Shown here: in pieces, positions 1 through 7,033 of the stretch
Numbering within the stretch: position 1 is the first letter of the stretch
How the letters are laid out: every line of letters begins with the position of its first letter
Source: Streptomyces cirratus
GTDB taxonomy: Bacteria > Actinomycetota > Actinomycetes > Streptomycetales > Streptomycetaceae
Assembly: GCF_014650775.1 (NCBI RefSeq)
Contig: NZ_BMVP01000006.1
Coordinates: forward strand, 248,001 to 312,000
DNA length: 64,000 nt
Direction: 5' to 3'
The notes under the pieces: generated by a model
Seen by the model: the letters and a program-made list of their open reading frames with translations, nothing else
Databases searched by the model: none
Told to the model about the DNA's origin: nothing
Translations under genes and position numbers: made by a program

Positions 1-360
1 GACGGGAGGCCGTTCCTGCGCTACGAGTCCCGCGCCTGGCTGATCGACGGATCGGGCGCGGCCCTGCGGCCGTCGGGGCGGGAGGTCGGCTGGTGGCGGG
101 TGATGCCGGACGCCTCGCTGGAGGTGGTGCTGGCCCACCCGACGGGGATCGTCGAGACGTACGACGGCCAGGTGTCGGGGGCCGGTATCGAGATGGCCAC
201 CCGGAGCGTGTCGGTGACGCCCCGGGCCAAGGAGGTGACCGCGATGCGCCGCCGGTACACCCTGGAGGGCGGGGAGCTGACCGTGGTTCAGGAGATGGAG
301 GCCGTGGGCCAGCCGATGCAGCACCACCTGATGGCCCGGCTCACCCCCCGCAACCCCTGA
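1..360 (+). CDS. Nitrobindin-like (FABP/THAP4 heme-binding) protein, 5' truncated
   Basis: The reading frame is open from the first base and stops at TGA 358-360, so about 119 C-terminal residues are visible and the start lies outside the window. The pattern of short beta strands (FLRYESRAW, REVGWWRV, LEVVLAHPTGIVETYDG) fits the ten-stranded beta-barrel nitrobindin/THAP4-like family, which binds heme in a small barrel. The QHHLMARL segment near the C-terminus is where this family places its heme-ligating histidine. The likely role is nitric oxide, peroxynitrite or heme handling in the cytoplasm; that is family knowledge and not shown here. It converges with the GntR gene across a repeat-filled spacer. 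Confidence 0.72.
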   Translation, partial: DGRPFLRYESRAWLIDGSGAALRPSGREVGWWRVMPDASLEVVLAHPTGIVETYDGQVSGAGIEMATRSVSVTPRAKEVTAMRRRYTLEGGELTVVQEMEAVGQPMQHHLMARLTPRNP

Positions 361-395
361 CAGCCCCGCCCGCGGCGGAACGCAGGCCGCAGGCC

Positions 396-540
396 CGCAC
401 CGCCTGCGGCTCAGGCCCCGCACGGCCCGGGCCTCAGGTGCCGTACGGCCCGGGCCTCAGGTCCCGCCCGGCCCAGTACCGCCTGCGGCTCAAGCCGCCG
501 CACCGCCCGGGCTCAGGCCGCCGCACAGCCCGGGCTCAGG
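396..540. repeat. Degenerate 23-bp GC-rich tandem repeats between convergent genes
   Basis: The spacer between the nitrobindin-like gene and the GntR gene is built of repeated units about 23 bp long sharing the core GGCCCGGGCCTCAGG or GCCCGGGCTCAGG. At least four units are full length, with two shorter variants ending GCCTGCGGCTCAGG. The last unit supplies the TCA that reads as the TGA stop of the minus-strand GntR gene. Confidence 0.75.
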
Positions 541-928
541 TGCCGTAGCGCGCCCGGAGGGCCTCTCCCGCCGCGGCCGTGGCTTCCGCCCGGGTCAGGC
601 CCAGCCGGTGGGCGCGCTCGGCGAACGCCTGCGCCGCGGCGGCCGCCTCCCGCGCGGCGGAGTCCCCGGCGGCGGCGACGAACGTCCCGGCCCGCCCCCG
701 CGTCTCGATCACGCCGTCGCCCTCCAGGGCCCGGTACGCCTTGGCGACCGTGTTCGCAGCGAGCCCCAGTTCCTCCGCCAGCCCCCGCACGGTCGGCAGT
801 TTGAACCCCACCGGCAGCCGCCCGGTCCGGGCCGCGTCCGCGATCTGCGCGCGCAGCTGCTCGTAGGGGGCGGCGGAGCCGGCCGACCCGTCGATCTTGA
901 TCTTTAGGTTGGGCGAAGTCGAGGTCAC
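536..928 (-). CDS. GntR-family transcriptional regulator (short, YtrA-like)
   Basis: This is a 130-residue protein read from GTG at 928; a longer frame upstream is open but looks unlike protein and overlaps the divergent GNAT gene. Residues about 10-80 form a GntR winged helix: APYEQLRAQIADAARTG, then LPTVRGLAEELGLAANTVAKAY as the helix-turn-helix and GVIETRGRAGTFV as the wing. The remaining ~50 residues form a short Ala-rich helical tail, too small for an FadR or HutC effector domain, so a YtrA-type or minimal GntR is most likely. Such proteins often repress adjacent transporter or their own genes. It is divergent from the GNAT-DUF402 pair with 70 bp between starts, so it may control that pair; this is inference. 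Confidence 0.85.
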   Translation of the reverse strand: MTSTSPNLKIKIDGSAGSAAPYEQLRAQIADAARTGRLPVGFKLPTVRGLAEELGLAANTVAKAYRALEGDGVIETRGRAGTFVAAAGDSAAREAAAAAQAFAERAHRLGLTRAEATAAAGEALRARYGT

Positions 929-985
929 GGCGCCGATTGTCCCCCACCGCCCGGTAATTCGCAGGCGCCGACGGCGGCCCGCCCT

Positions 986-991
986 TAGCGT
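986..991 (+). promoter_or_regulatory. Candidate -10 element of a leaderless promoter
   Basis: TAGCGT fits the actinobacterial TANNNT -10 pattern and ends 7 nt before the ATG of the GNAT gene, which has no Shine-Dalgarno sequence. This spacing would start transcription at or next to the A of the start codon. No clear -35 is seen. Confidence 0.4.
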
Positions 992-998
992 CGCCCCC

Positions 999-1967
999 AT
1001 GACCGTTTCGATCCGAGACCTGCGTCCCGGCGACCCCGGGGACGTGGAGGCCGTCGTACACCTGCGCCGGACCGTCCTCCCGTTCATGATCACCACCTCG
1101 GCCGGCGTGGCCTACGAGGTCACCTCCGCCCACCCCGCCAAGCGGTACCGGATCCTCCTCGCCGAGCACGCGGACGGCCTGCCCGTCGCCACCGCACAGG
1201 TCGGCATCGCGCACGAGAGTCCCGAACCCGGCCTCGGCTTCGTCAACCTCCAGGTGCATCCAGCCCACCGCGGTCTCGGCGTCGGAAGCGCCCTGCTGCG
1301 TGCGGCCGAGGAGCATCTGGTCGCCGCCGGGGCCGTGGACTCGTACGCCTGGGTCCTGGACGGGCCTCGCGATCACGCCTTCGCCGCGCGGCACGGCTAC
1401 CGGCCCGGCCGCTCCGCCCACTTCCTGCGCCTGGAGCTGTCCGAGCGGACCCTGCCGCCGTACCCGGCCGTCCTGCCGCCCGGCGTCGAGCTGCGCGCCG
1501 CCTCCGCGTTCGCGGACGATCCGCGCCCGCTGTACGAAGCCGACGCCGAGGTTTCGCTGGACGAGCCGGGTGACGTGCCGGTGGAACTGGACGACTACGA
1601 AAACTGGCTCGCCGAGGTGTGGCACGAACCCTCCCTCGACCACGACCTGACGACGGTCGTCCTCGTCGACGGCGTCGTTGCCGCCTTCTCGGCCGCCCGG
1701 ACCGACGGGGCGGGCCGCTACGGCTCGGCGATGACCGGCACGCGCCGCGCCCACCGGGGCCGCGGGCTGGCCAAGCTCGCCAAGACCGCCTCTCTGCACC
1801 GTGCCCTCGCGACGGGCTGCACCGAGGCGCTGACCGGCAACGACGCGGGCAACGCGGCGATGCTCGCCGTCAACAAGCGGTTCGGGTACGAGATCCGCGC
1901 CACCGAGACCCGCTTCGCGAAGCGGCTCGCCCCCTTCGATGTCAACCCCAAGGAAGTGACCGCATGA
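999..1967 (+). CDS. GNAT N-acetyltransferase with two GNAT domains
   Basis: A 322-residue protein beginning MTVSIRDLRPGD. The N-terminal GNAT domain (about 1-155) carries the acetyl-CoA pyrophosphate loop HRGLGVGSALL after VNLQVHPA. A second GNAT unit (about 160-320) has the loop-like HRGRGLAKLAKTASLHRAL followed by NKRFGYEI, the usual beta5-alpha4 ending. Tandem GNATs in actinomycetes include mycothiol synthase-like and antibiotic-modifying enzymes, but no specific substrate can be assigned. There is no ribosome-binding site before the ATG, and a TANNNT motif 7 nt upstream suggests leaderless translation. Its stop overlaps the next start as ATGA, so the two genes are coupled. Confidence 0.85.
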   Translation: MTVSIRDLRPGDPGDVEAVVHLRRTVLPFMITTSAGVAYEVTSAHPAKRYRILLAEHADGLPVATAQVGIAHESPEPGLGFVNLQVHPAHRGLGVGSALLRAAEEHLVAAGAVDSYAWVLDGPRDHAFAARHGYRPGRSAHFLRLELSERTLPPYPAVLPPGVELRAASAFADDPRPLYEADAEVSLDEPGDVPVELDDYENWLAEVWHEPSLDHDLTTVVLVDGVVAAFSAARTDGAGRYGSAMTGTRRAHRGRGLAKLAKTASLHRALATGCTEALTGNDAGNAAMLAVNKRFGYEIRATETRFAKRLAPFDVNPKEVTA

Positions 1968-2446
1968 CCGGCATGCTCACCGTCGCCCTCGTCAAGGCGG
2001 GGCGCACCAAGATCCGCTATCCGGCCGAGCTGCTCGCCGACACGGGCGACCGGCTCTCCGTGCGCGCTCCCTGGGCGGCGGAGGGCGTACGGGACTTCGG
2101 CTTCGTGCGCTTCGAGCCGGGCGACGTGTTCACCGAGCACTTCTGGCGCAGCCGCTGGTACGCGGTCAAGGAGGTGCGGACGGGCGACGGCCGGCTCAAG
2201 GGCTGGTACTGCGACGTGACCCGGCCGGCCGTGGTCCGCGACGGCGAGGTCGTGGTCGAGGACCTTGACCTCGACCTGTGGGTCTCCGGGGACGGGGCGA
2301 GCGTTCTGCGGCTGGACGAGGACGAGTTCGCGGCGAGCGGCCTCGCCGAGCGGGACCCGGAGGCCGCCACCCAGGCCGTACGGGCCCTCGACGCTCTCGA
2401 AGCCCAGGCCAGGACCCCTGCCGGACTGTCCGCGCTGCTCGCGTAG
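1964..2446 (+). CDS. DUF402 family protein (FomD/Ntdp-like predicted nucleotide hydrolase)
   Basis: This is a 160-residue protein whose ATG overlaps the GNAT stop (ATGA), so co-translation is expected. Features of DUF402 barrels are visible: EHFWRSRWYAVKEV, then GWYCDVTRPAVV, EDLDLDLWVSGDG and LDEDEF, with closely spaced acidic residues expected to bind divalent metal. Characterised relatives hydrolyse nucleoside di- or triphosphates or CMP-linked phosphonates (FomD). The coupling to a GNAT suggests a small detoxification or modification unit, but the substrate is unknown. The C-terminal 40 residues form a helix, as is usual in the family. Confidence 0.8.
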   Translation: MTGMLTVALVKAGRTKIRYPAELLADTGDRLSVRAPWAAEGVRDFGFVRFEPGDVFTEHFWRSRWYAVKEVRTGDGRLKGWYCDVTRPAVVRDGEVVVEDLDLDLWVSGDGASVLRLDEDEFAASGLAERDPEAATQAVRALDALEAQARTPAGLSALLA

Positions 2447-2573
2447 GCCCCACCGCCCCGTCACGCCCGTCCCGCCTCCGGTACGGGGGAGTCGGCATGG
2501 GCGGGGATCACGACGCCGTCCATCGCCGCACTCCGCCCGGCCGCCCGGACACCGGCCCCTCGGCGAAGAGTCG

Positions 2574-2879
2574 GTGCGCGCGGACGACGTATACGGGTGG
2601 CCGCGCAAGACGGACCTGGCGTGCGTCGGCGACCGGGACGCGGCCGGCCACAGCGCGGCCCGCACTGTCTGCGGCGGATCGACGGTGTACGCCGACCGGG
2701 TCGGTGAGGTGCACGTCGACGGGGAGATCCGGTCGCGCGGGCCCTTCGGCATCCGGGGTGCGCTGGGTGCCCGCACGGTCGACCGGATCATCGTCAAAGC
2801 GCAGTTCGGCTTCCGCGTCGACACCGACTGCGCTCGCGCACTGCTGCTGCCGCCCCGGGCCGTCGTCCCGGGGCGGTAG
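2574..2879 (+). CDS. Small uncharacterised ORF, possibly a frameshifted remnant
   Basis: From GTG 2574 to TAG 2879 an open frame of 101 residues has the G/C-rich third positions typical of real genes here. The protein is not low-complexity (for example STVYADRVGEVHVDGEI and IIVKAQFGFRVDTDCA), but I do not recognise a family. The GTG has no good Shine-Dalgarno. A better initiation site (GGGGGAG, then ATG 2497) lies 77 bp upstream in another frame that also looks coding for about 25 codons, so a single indel near 2570 may have split one ~127-codon gene. It could also be a decayed gene. Confidence 0.35.
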   Translation: MRADDVYGWPRKTDLACVGDRDAAGHSAARTVCGGSTVYADRVGEVHVDGEIRSRGPFGIRGALGARTVDRIIVKAQFGFRVDTDCARALLLPPRAVVPGR

Positions 2880-2963
2880 CGGAGCAACTCCCTCCGAAAA
2901 CGGACGCATTCACCGCCGAGCGGACACCGCTTTGCGTTCTGCGGACAACAGCAAGGTCAAATT

Positions 2964-3038
2964 CTTGTTGCGCACCTGCCAATCAGGGGTGACTTCCTGG
3001 CACTGTCTCCACCACTGCCCCCCACTGGCAACAAGGAG
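2964..3038 (+). promoter_or_regulatory. Leader inverted repeat covering the ribosome-binding site of the M4 protease gene
   Basis: CTTGTTGC at 2964-2971 is exactly complementary to GCAACAAG at 3028-3035, and the right arm runs into the AAGGAG Shine-Dalgarno (3033-3038) of the GTG at 3045. If transcription starts upstream of 2964, pairing could mask the ribosome-binding site. No promoter element is clear in 2880-2960. Confidence 0.3.
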
Positions 3039-3044
3039 CAACGA

Positions 3045-4628
3045 GTGACTCACCCCACGCCGTCCTCAACCGCCGCCTCCCCGCGCCGTGTTCACGCCCT
3101 CCGCGCCGCCGCCCTCGTCGCCTCGGCCGCGATGGTCGCCCTCGCCGTGCAGAGCGGTCCCGCCAACGCCGCCGCCGAGCGCGAGGCCGGCGCCACGGCC
3201 GTCTCGCTGACCGGGACGGCGCGCGCATCCGCGATCGCCCAGGCCCAGTCCGACGCCCCGTCCACCGCCAAGGCCATCGGCCTCGGCGACCAGGAAGGGC
3301 TCGTGGCCCGCGACGTCGTCAAGGACGCGGACGGCACCGTCCACACCCGCTACGAGCGCACCTACGCCGGTCTGCCGGTACTCGGCGGCGACCTGGTCGT
3401 GCACGCCAAGAACGGCGCGCGCTCCACCACCAAGGCCTACGGGGCCCGGATATCCGTGGACACCAAGACTGCTTCCCTCGCGTCCCCCAAGGGCGCCCGC
3501 AAGGTCGTCTGGGCCGTCGGCGGAGCACCGGTCCTGGCCTGGGAGAGCGTCTCCGAGGGCGTCGGGGACGACGGCACGCCGAGCAAACTGCACACCATCA
3601 CCGACGCCCGCAGCGGCAAGGTGCTCTACTCGTACGACGCCATCGAGACGGGCATCGGCGCGAGCGAGTACAGCGGCTCGGTCACCCTCGCCACCAAGGC
3701 CAGCGGCTCGCAGTTCGAGCTGAACGACGCCACCCGCGGCGGCCACAAGACCTACGACCTGGCCGGCGGCACCAACGGGACCGGTTCCCTGTTCACCGAC
3801 GCCGACGACACCTGGGGCAACGGCACCCCCGCCAACCGGCAGACCGCCGCCGTCGACGCCCACTACGGCGCCGCCGTGACGTGGGACTTCTACAAGAACG
3901 AACTGGGCCGGCTGGGCATCCGAGGTGACGGCGTCGCCGCCTACTCCCGGGTCCACTACGGAAACGCCTACGTCAACGCGTTCTGGGACGACAGCTGCTT
4001 CTGCATGACCTACGGCGACGGCTCGAACAACACCAAGCCGCTCACCTCGCTCGACGTGGCCGGCCACGAGATGTCGCACGGCCTGACCGCCTCGACGGCG
4101 GGGCTGCGCTACACCCGGGAGTCCGGCGGCCTCAACGAGGCCACCTCCGACATCTTCGGCACCTCGGTGGAGTTCTACGCCAACAACCCCTCCGACCCCG
4201 GTGACTACCTGATCGGCGAGAAGATCGACATCCACGGGAACGGCACGCCGCTGCGGTACATGGACAAGCCGAGCCGCGACGGCGCCTCCGCCGACTACTG
4301 GGACAAGAACGTCGGCCGCCTCGACGTCCACAACTCCTCCGGTGTCGCCAACCACTTCTTCTACCTGCTGTCCGAGGGAAGCGGTGCCAAGACGGTCAAC
4401 GGCGTCAGCTATGACTCGCCGACCGCCAACGGCTCCGCCGTGGCCGGCATCGGCCGCACCAAGGCGTACAAGATCTGGTACAAGGCGCTGTCGGTGTACA
4501 TGACCTCCTCGACGGACTACGCGGGGGCGCGCACGGCGACCCTCAAGGCCGCCGCGGACCTGTACGGAACGGGTGGCACCGAGTACCAGGCGGTCGCGGC
4601 GGCCTGGACCGCGGTCAACGTGAAGTGA
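3045..4628 (+). CDS. Secreted M4 (thermolysin-like) zinc metalloprotease preproenzyme
   Basis: A 527-residue preproprotein starting at GTG with AAGGAG seven bases upstream. Residues about 15-43 form an export signal (LRAAALVASAAMVALAV...ANA). A long propeptide of FTP/PepSY type follows to about 205 (VHTRYERTYAGLPVLGGDLVVH; LHTITDARSGKVLYSYD). The mature catalytic domain has HEMSH at 341-345 and the third zinc ligand Glu365 in GGLNEATSD, all expected of M4 peptidases. The Cys pair in DDSCFCMTYGDG is common in Streptomyces neutral proteases. It should act extracellularly in bulk protein degradation after autocatalytic removal of the propeptide. No C-terminal P-domain or carbohydrate-binding module is present. 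A hairpin lies about 60 bp downstream. Confidence 0.95.
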   Translation: MTHPTPSSTAASPRRVHALRAAALVASAAMVALAVQSGPANAAAEREAGATAVSLTGTARASAIAQAQSDAPSTAKAIGLGDQEGLVARDVVKDADGTVHTRYERTYAGLPVLGGDLVVHAKNGARSTTKAYGARISVDTKTASLASPKGARKVVWAVGGAPVLAWESVSEGVGDDGTPSKLHTITDARSGKVLYSYDAIETGIGASEYSGSVTLATKASGSQFELNDATRGGHKTYDLAGGTNGTGSLFTDADDTWGNGTPANRQTAAVDAHYGAAVTWDFYKNELGRLGIRGDGVAAYSRVHYGNAYVNAFWDDSCFCMTYGDGSNNTKPLTSLDVAGHEMSHGLTASTAGLRYTRESGGLNEATSDIFGTSVEFYANNPSDPGDYLIGEKIDIHGNGTPLRYMDKPSRDGASADYWDKNVGRLDVHNSSGVANHFFYLLSEGSGAKTVNGVSYDSPTANGSAVAGIGRTKAYKIWYKALSVYMTSSTDYAGARTATLKAAADLYGTGGTEYQAVAAAWTAVNVK

Positions 4629-4688
4629 GCCCCCTTCCTCAGGGGACGCTTACCTGCGCCTTAAGGGGGGCCTAAGGATCGCCTCGAT

Positions 4689-4722
4689 GGCCCCGATCCG
4701 CGGGAAACCGCAGGTCGGGGCC
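4689..4722 (+). terminator. Hairpin terminator after the M4 protease gene
   Basis: GGCCCCGA (4689-4696) pairs with TCGGGGCC (4715-4722), and the inner CGG/CCG pair closes a GAAA tetraloop. There is no T-tract, as is normal in Streptomyces. Confidence 0.6.
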
Positions 4723-4840
4723 GTTAGGTTGGCGGGGCCAGGGAGGGCCGGAGCGGCGTCGGAGACACCTCGTGTCCGGGGACGCGCCGCCCGGCCCCCC
4801 TGGCGTACCCCATGACGCCACCGCCCGGAGGAGATCCACC

Positions 4841-5866
4841 ATGCGTACCGTCACCCGCACCGTCGGCCGCATCGCCGTCGCCGGTCTGGCCCCGCTCGCG
4901 GTGGCCGCGTACGCCGCCGGCCCCGCAGTCGCGCACGGTTCGATGACGGACCCGGTCAGCCGGGTGGCCGCCTGCTACGCGGAGGGCCCGGAGTCCCCGC
5001 GTTCGGCGGCCTGCAAGGCGGCGGTCGCGGCGGGCGGAACGCAGGCCCTCTACGACTGGAACGCGGTGAACATCGCCAACGCGGCGGGCAACCACCGGGC
5101 GTTGATTCCGAACGGGCAGCTGTGTTCCGCGGGGAACGACAAGTACCGGGGCCTGGACCTGGCCCGCGCGGACTGGCCGGCCGGCGCCATGACGTCCGGC
5201 GCGCACACCTTCCGCTACAAGGGAACCGCCCCGCACAAGGGCACGTTCGAGCTGTACGTGACGAAGGACGGCTACGACCCGTCGAAGCCGCTCAAGTGGG
5301 CCGACCTGGAGGCCGAGCCGTTCGTGAAGGTCACCGACCCGGGGATGCGGGGCGGTGACTACGTCTTCTCCGGCACGGTCCCGAAGAAGAGCGGGCGGCA
5401 CCTGATCTACGGCATCTGGCAGCGCTCGGACAGCCCGGAGGCCTTCTACAGCTGCTCGGACGTGGTCTTCGGCAAGGACACAGGCAGCGGGACGGGAACC
5501 GGGGCCGGGAGCGGCAAGCCGAGTTCCAAGCCGAGCAGCGCCGGCAGCGCGGTCCCCGGTGCCAAGCCGTCGGACGGGCCCGTCGCCAAGCCGCCGACGG
5601 ACGAGCAGATCTCCGAGGGCGCGGCCAAGTCGACCGTGGAGCACGGCGGGCACGGCGACAACGACCCGAACACGAACGGCACGACCGGCGAGCCCCCGCT
5701 CGCCTCGCCGTCCACGGCGGCGGCCAGGGCCGGGGACCTCGCGCAGACGGGCGGCGACGGCTCCGCCCCGGTGATCGCGATCGCCGGGGCGGGCACTTTG
5801 GCCGTCGGCTCGGCCGTGCTCTTCGCCGTGGCCCGCCGCCGCGCGACGGGCCGGCACGGCCGCTAG
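4841..5866 (+). CDS. AA10 lytic polysaccharide monooxygenase with C-terminal LAQTG sortase signal
   Basis: A 341-residue protein; ATG follows GGAGGAG. Residues 1-31 are a signal peptide ending AVA, so cleavage exposes His32 (HGSM), the first histidine of the copper histidine brace; the second is probably His122 in AHTFRY. Residues 32 to about 205 form the AA10 (chitin/cellulose-binding CBM33-type) fold, with conserved GHLIYGIWQRSDSPEAFYSCSDV-like features. The catalytic part is followed by a Gly/Ser/Pro linker, then LAQTG at 300-304, a hydrophobic span and RRR. That is a class E sortase (LAxTG) signal, so the enzyme should be covalently wall-anchored instead of released. Most streptomycete AA10 enzymes are free, so the anchoring is notable. 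Confidence 0.92.
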   Translation: MRTVTRTVGRIAVAGLAPLAVAAYAAGPAVAHGSMTDPVSRVAACYAEGPESPRSAACKAAVAAGGTQALYDWNAVNIANAAGNHRALIPNGQLCSAGNDKYRGLDLARADWPAGAMTSGAHTFRYKGTAPHKGTFELYVTKDGYDPSKPLKWADLEAEPFVKVTDPGMRGGDYVFSGTVPKKSGRHLIYGIWQRSDSPEAFYSCSDVVFGKDTGSGTGTGAGSGKPSSKPSSAGSAVPGAKPSDGPVAKPPTDEQISEGAAKSTVEHGGHGDNDPNTNGTTGEPPLASPSTAAARAGDLAQTGGDGSAPVIAIAGAGTLAVGSAVLFAVARRRATGRHGR

Positions 5867-5885
5867 CGAAGCCGGCCGGGGTCCG

Positions 5886-6746
5886 TCACTGGAAGACCGA
5901 GGCGCAGGTGGTGCGTTCGGCGTGGGCCGGGTCGAGGGCGTTGGCCGCCTCGTGCCAGGCGATGCGGTCGGTCAGGCCGATGGCGACGTGCTCGGAGAAG
6001 TCGAGGGCGCACAGGTCCTGGATCACGACGTTGCGCACGTTCGGCCCGCTGAGGAAGCCGCTGGTGTACGGGGTCACCACCTCGTCGTACTTGGTGGTGA
6101 TCACCGTGTAGGCGACTCCGGGGACGGTGTCCCCGCCCGCGTTGAGCTGGGTGACGAAGGGGGATCCGACGATCTGGTCGGCCAGGCCCGGGGTCGCCGA
6201 GCTGATCAGGTCCTCGGCTCCGGGGAAGTAGGGGAGCAGCTGGGTCAGGCCGGACAGGGTGGTGCCGTGGTTGTCGGGGGCGAGTCCGACGAGGGCGTTC
6301 ACCTTGGCGGCGCCGCCGGGGGACTTGAGGTACTGGCGGGGCATCATGCCGCCCTGGGAGTGGCCGACGATGTCGGTCTTGGCGGCGCCGGTGGAGGCCA
6401 GCACCCGGTCGACGAACGTGCCGAGCTGCACGGCGGACCTGTCGATGGGCCCGAGGCCGTTGAAGAAGGACTGGCCGGGGATCTGACCGTAGTCGAGGGA
6501 GTAGACGCAGTAGCCGCGGTGGACGAGGTACGGCGCGAATCCGAGCCAGTTGTCGACGGAGTTGCCGAGGGTGCCGTGTACGAGTACGACGGGGCGCGGG
6601 TGCGCGGCGGAGGGCTTGCAGGTCCAGTCGTTCCAGCCGCTGCTGGGGGCGGAGGCGGCTTGCGCGGTGCCGGTGGGGGCGACGAGCGCGGCGGCTGCGA
6701 GGGTCAGGACGGCCAGCGGGCGGAGCAGGCGGCGCCAGGGCAGCAT
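5886..6746 (-). CDS. Secreted alpha/beta-fold lipase (triacylglycerol lipase, LipA-like)
   Basis: Translation from ATG 6746 (AAGGAG seven bases upstream) gives 286 residues; longer in-frame starts lack a ribosome-binding site. Residues 1-31 are a signal peptide ending TAQA. The mature enzyme has the oxyanion-hole loop VLVHGTLG (55-62) and the nucleophile elbow GHSQGG with Ser130. A late Asp in TTKYDEVVTPYTSG and a His in DFSEHVAIGL complete a plausible catalytic triad. Two Cys pairs are likely disulfides, consistent with an exported enzyme. It resembles Streptomyces extracellular lipases cleaving long-chain triglycerides or esters. The gene converges with the LPMO gene, and a perfect palindrome sits in its upstream region. 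Confidence 0.9.
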   Translation of the reverse strand: MLPWRRLLRPLAVLTLAAAALVAPTGTAQAASAPSSGWNDWTCKPSAAHPRPVVLVHGTLGNSVDNWLGFAPYLVHRGYCVYSLDYGQIPGQSFFNGLGPIDRSAVQLGTFVDRVLASTGAAKTDIVGHSQGGMMPRQYLKSPGGAAKVNALVGLAPDNHGTTLSGLTQLLPYFPGAEDLISSATPGLADQIVGSPFVTQLNAGGDTVPGVAYTVITTKYDEVVTPYTSGFLSGPNVRNVVIQDLCALDFSEHVAIGLTDRIAWHEAANALDPAHAERTTCASVFQ

Positions 6747-6792
6747 CGAGTGGTCTCCTTGCGTCATGGGGATGGTGCGGGGGGTTTGTCCC

Positions 6793-6806
6793 GTGATCCG
6801 GATCAC
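6793..6806. promoter_or_regulatory. Perfect 14-bp palindrome upstream of the lipase gene
   Basis: GTGATCCGGATCAC is its own reverse complement and lies 47 bp upstream of the lipase start. It is close to the GTG-N6-GNCAC pattern described for streptomycete Crp sites, with A instead of G at one position. It may be an operator for Crp or a lipase-specific regulator. A TAATTT hexamer further upstream on the minus strand could be the -10 element. Confidence 0.45.
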
Positions 6807-6910
6807 AAGGGGGGCTGCTGCCGATAAATTACGGGCGAGTAGCAAGACTTGGAAGTTACGCGTCGGTAAAAACTCGTGCGTCGAGCTGCCCTCCGGTCCT
6901 GCGCGAGGCC

Positions 6911-7026
6911 GGCGGACGCGCGAACGTGAAGCCGGCCGGCGTACGAACGTGAAGCCGGCCCGCGTACGGACGTGAAGCCGACGAACATACGACCGCGAGC
7001 CGGCGGACGTACGGAAGGGACCGGCC
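6911..7026. repeat. Degenerate ~23-bp tandem repeats downstream of the Y-family gene
   Basis: About five units of 22-23 bp share the core CGTACGAACGTGAAGCCGGC and become more diverged toward the Y-family stop codon at 7034. The period equals that of the 396-540 array, but the unit sequence differs. No protein-like frame is seen. Confidence 0.7.
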
Positions 7027-7033
7027 TACGGCC

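Noticed and set aside
513..1799. 428-codon minus-strand frame overlapping the GNAT gene
   Set aside because: High-GC shadow: the GNAT and GntR frames show the domain motifs, while this frame is repetitive Gly/Arg/Val.
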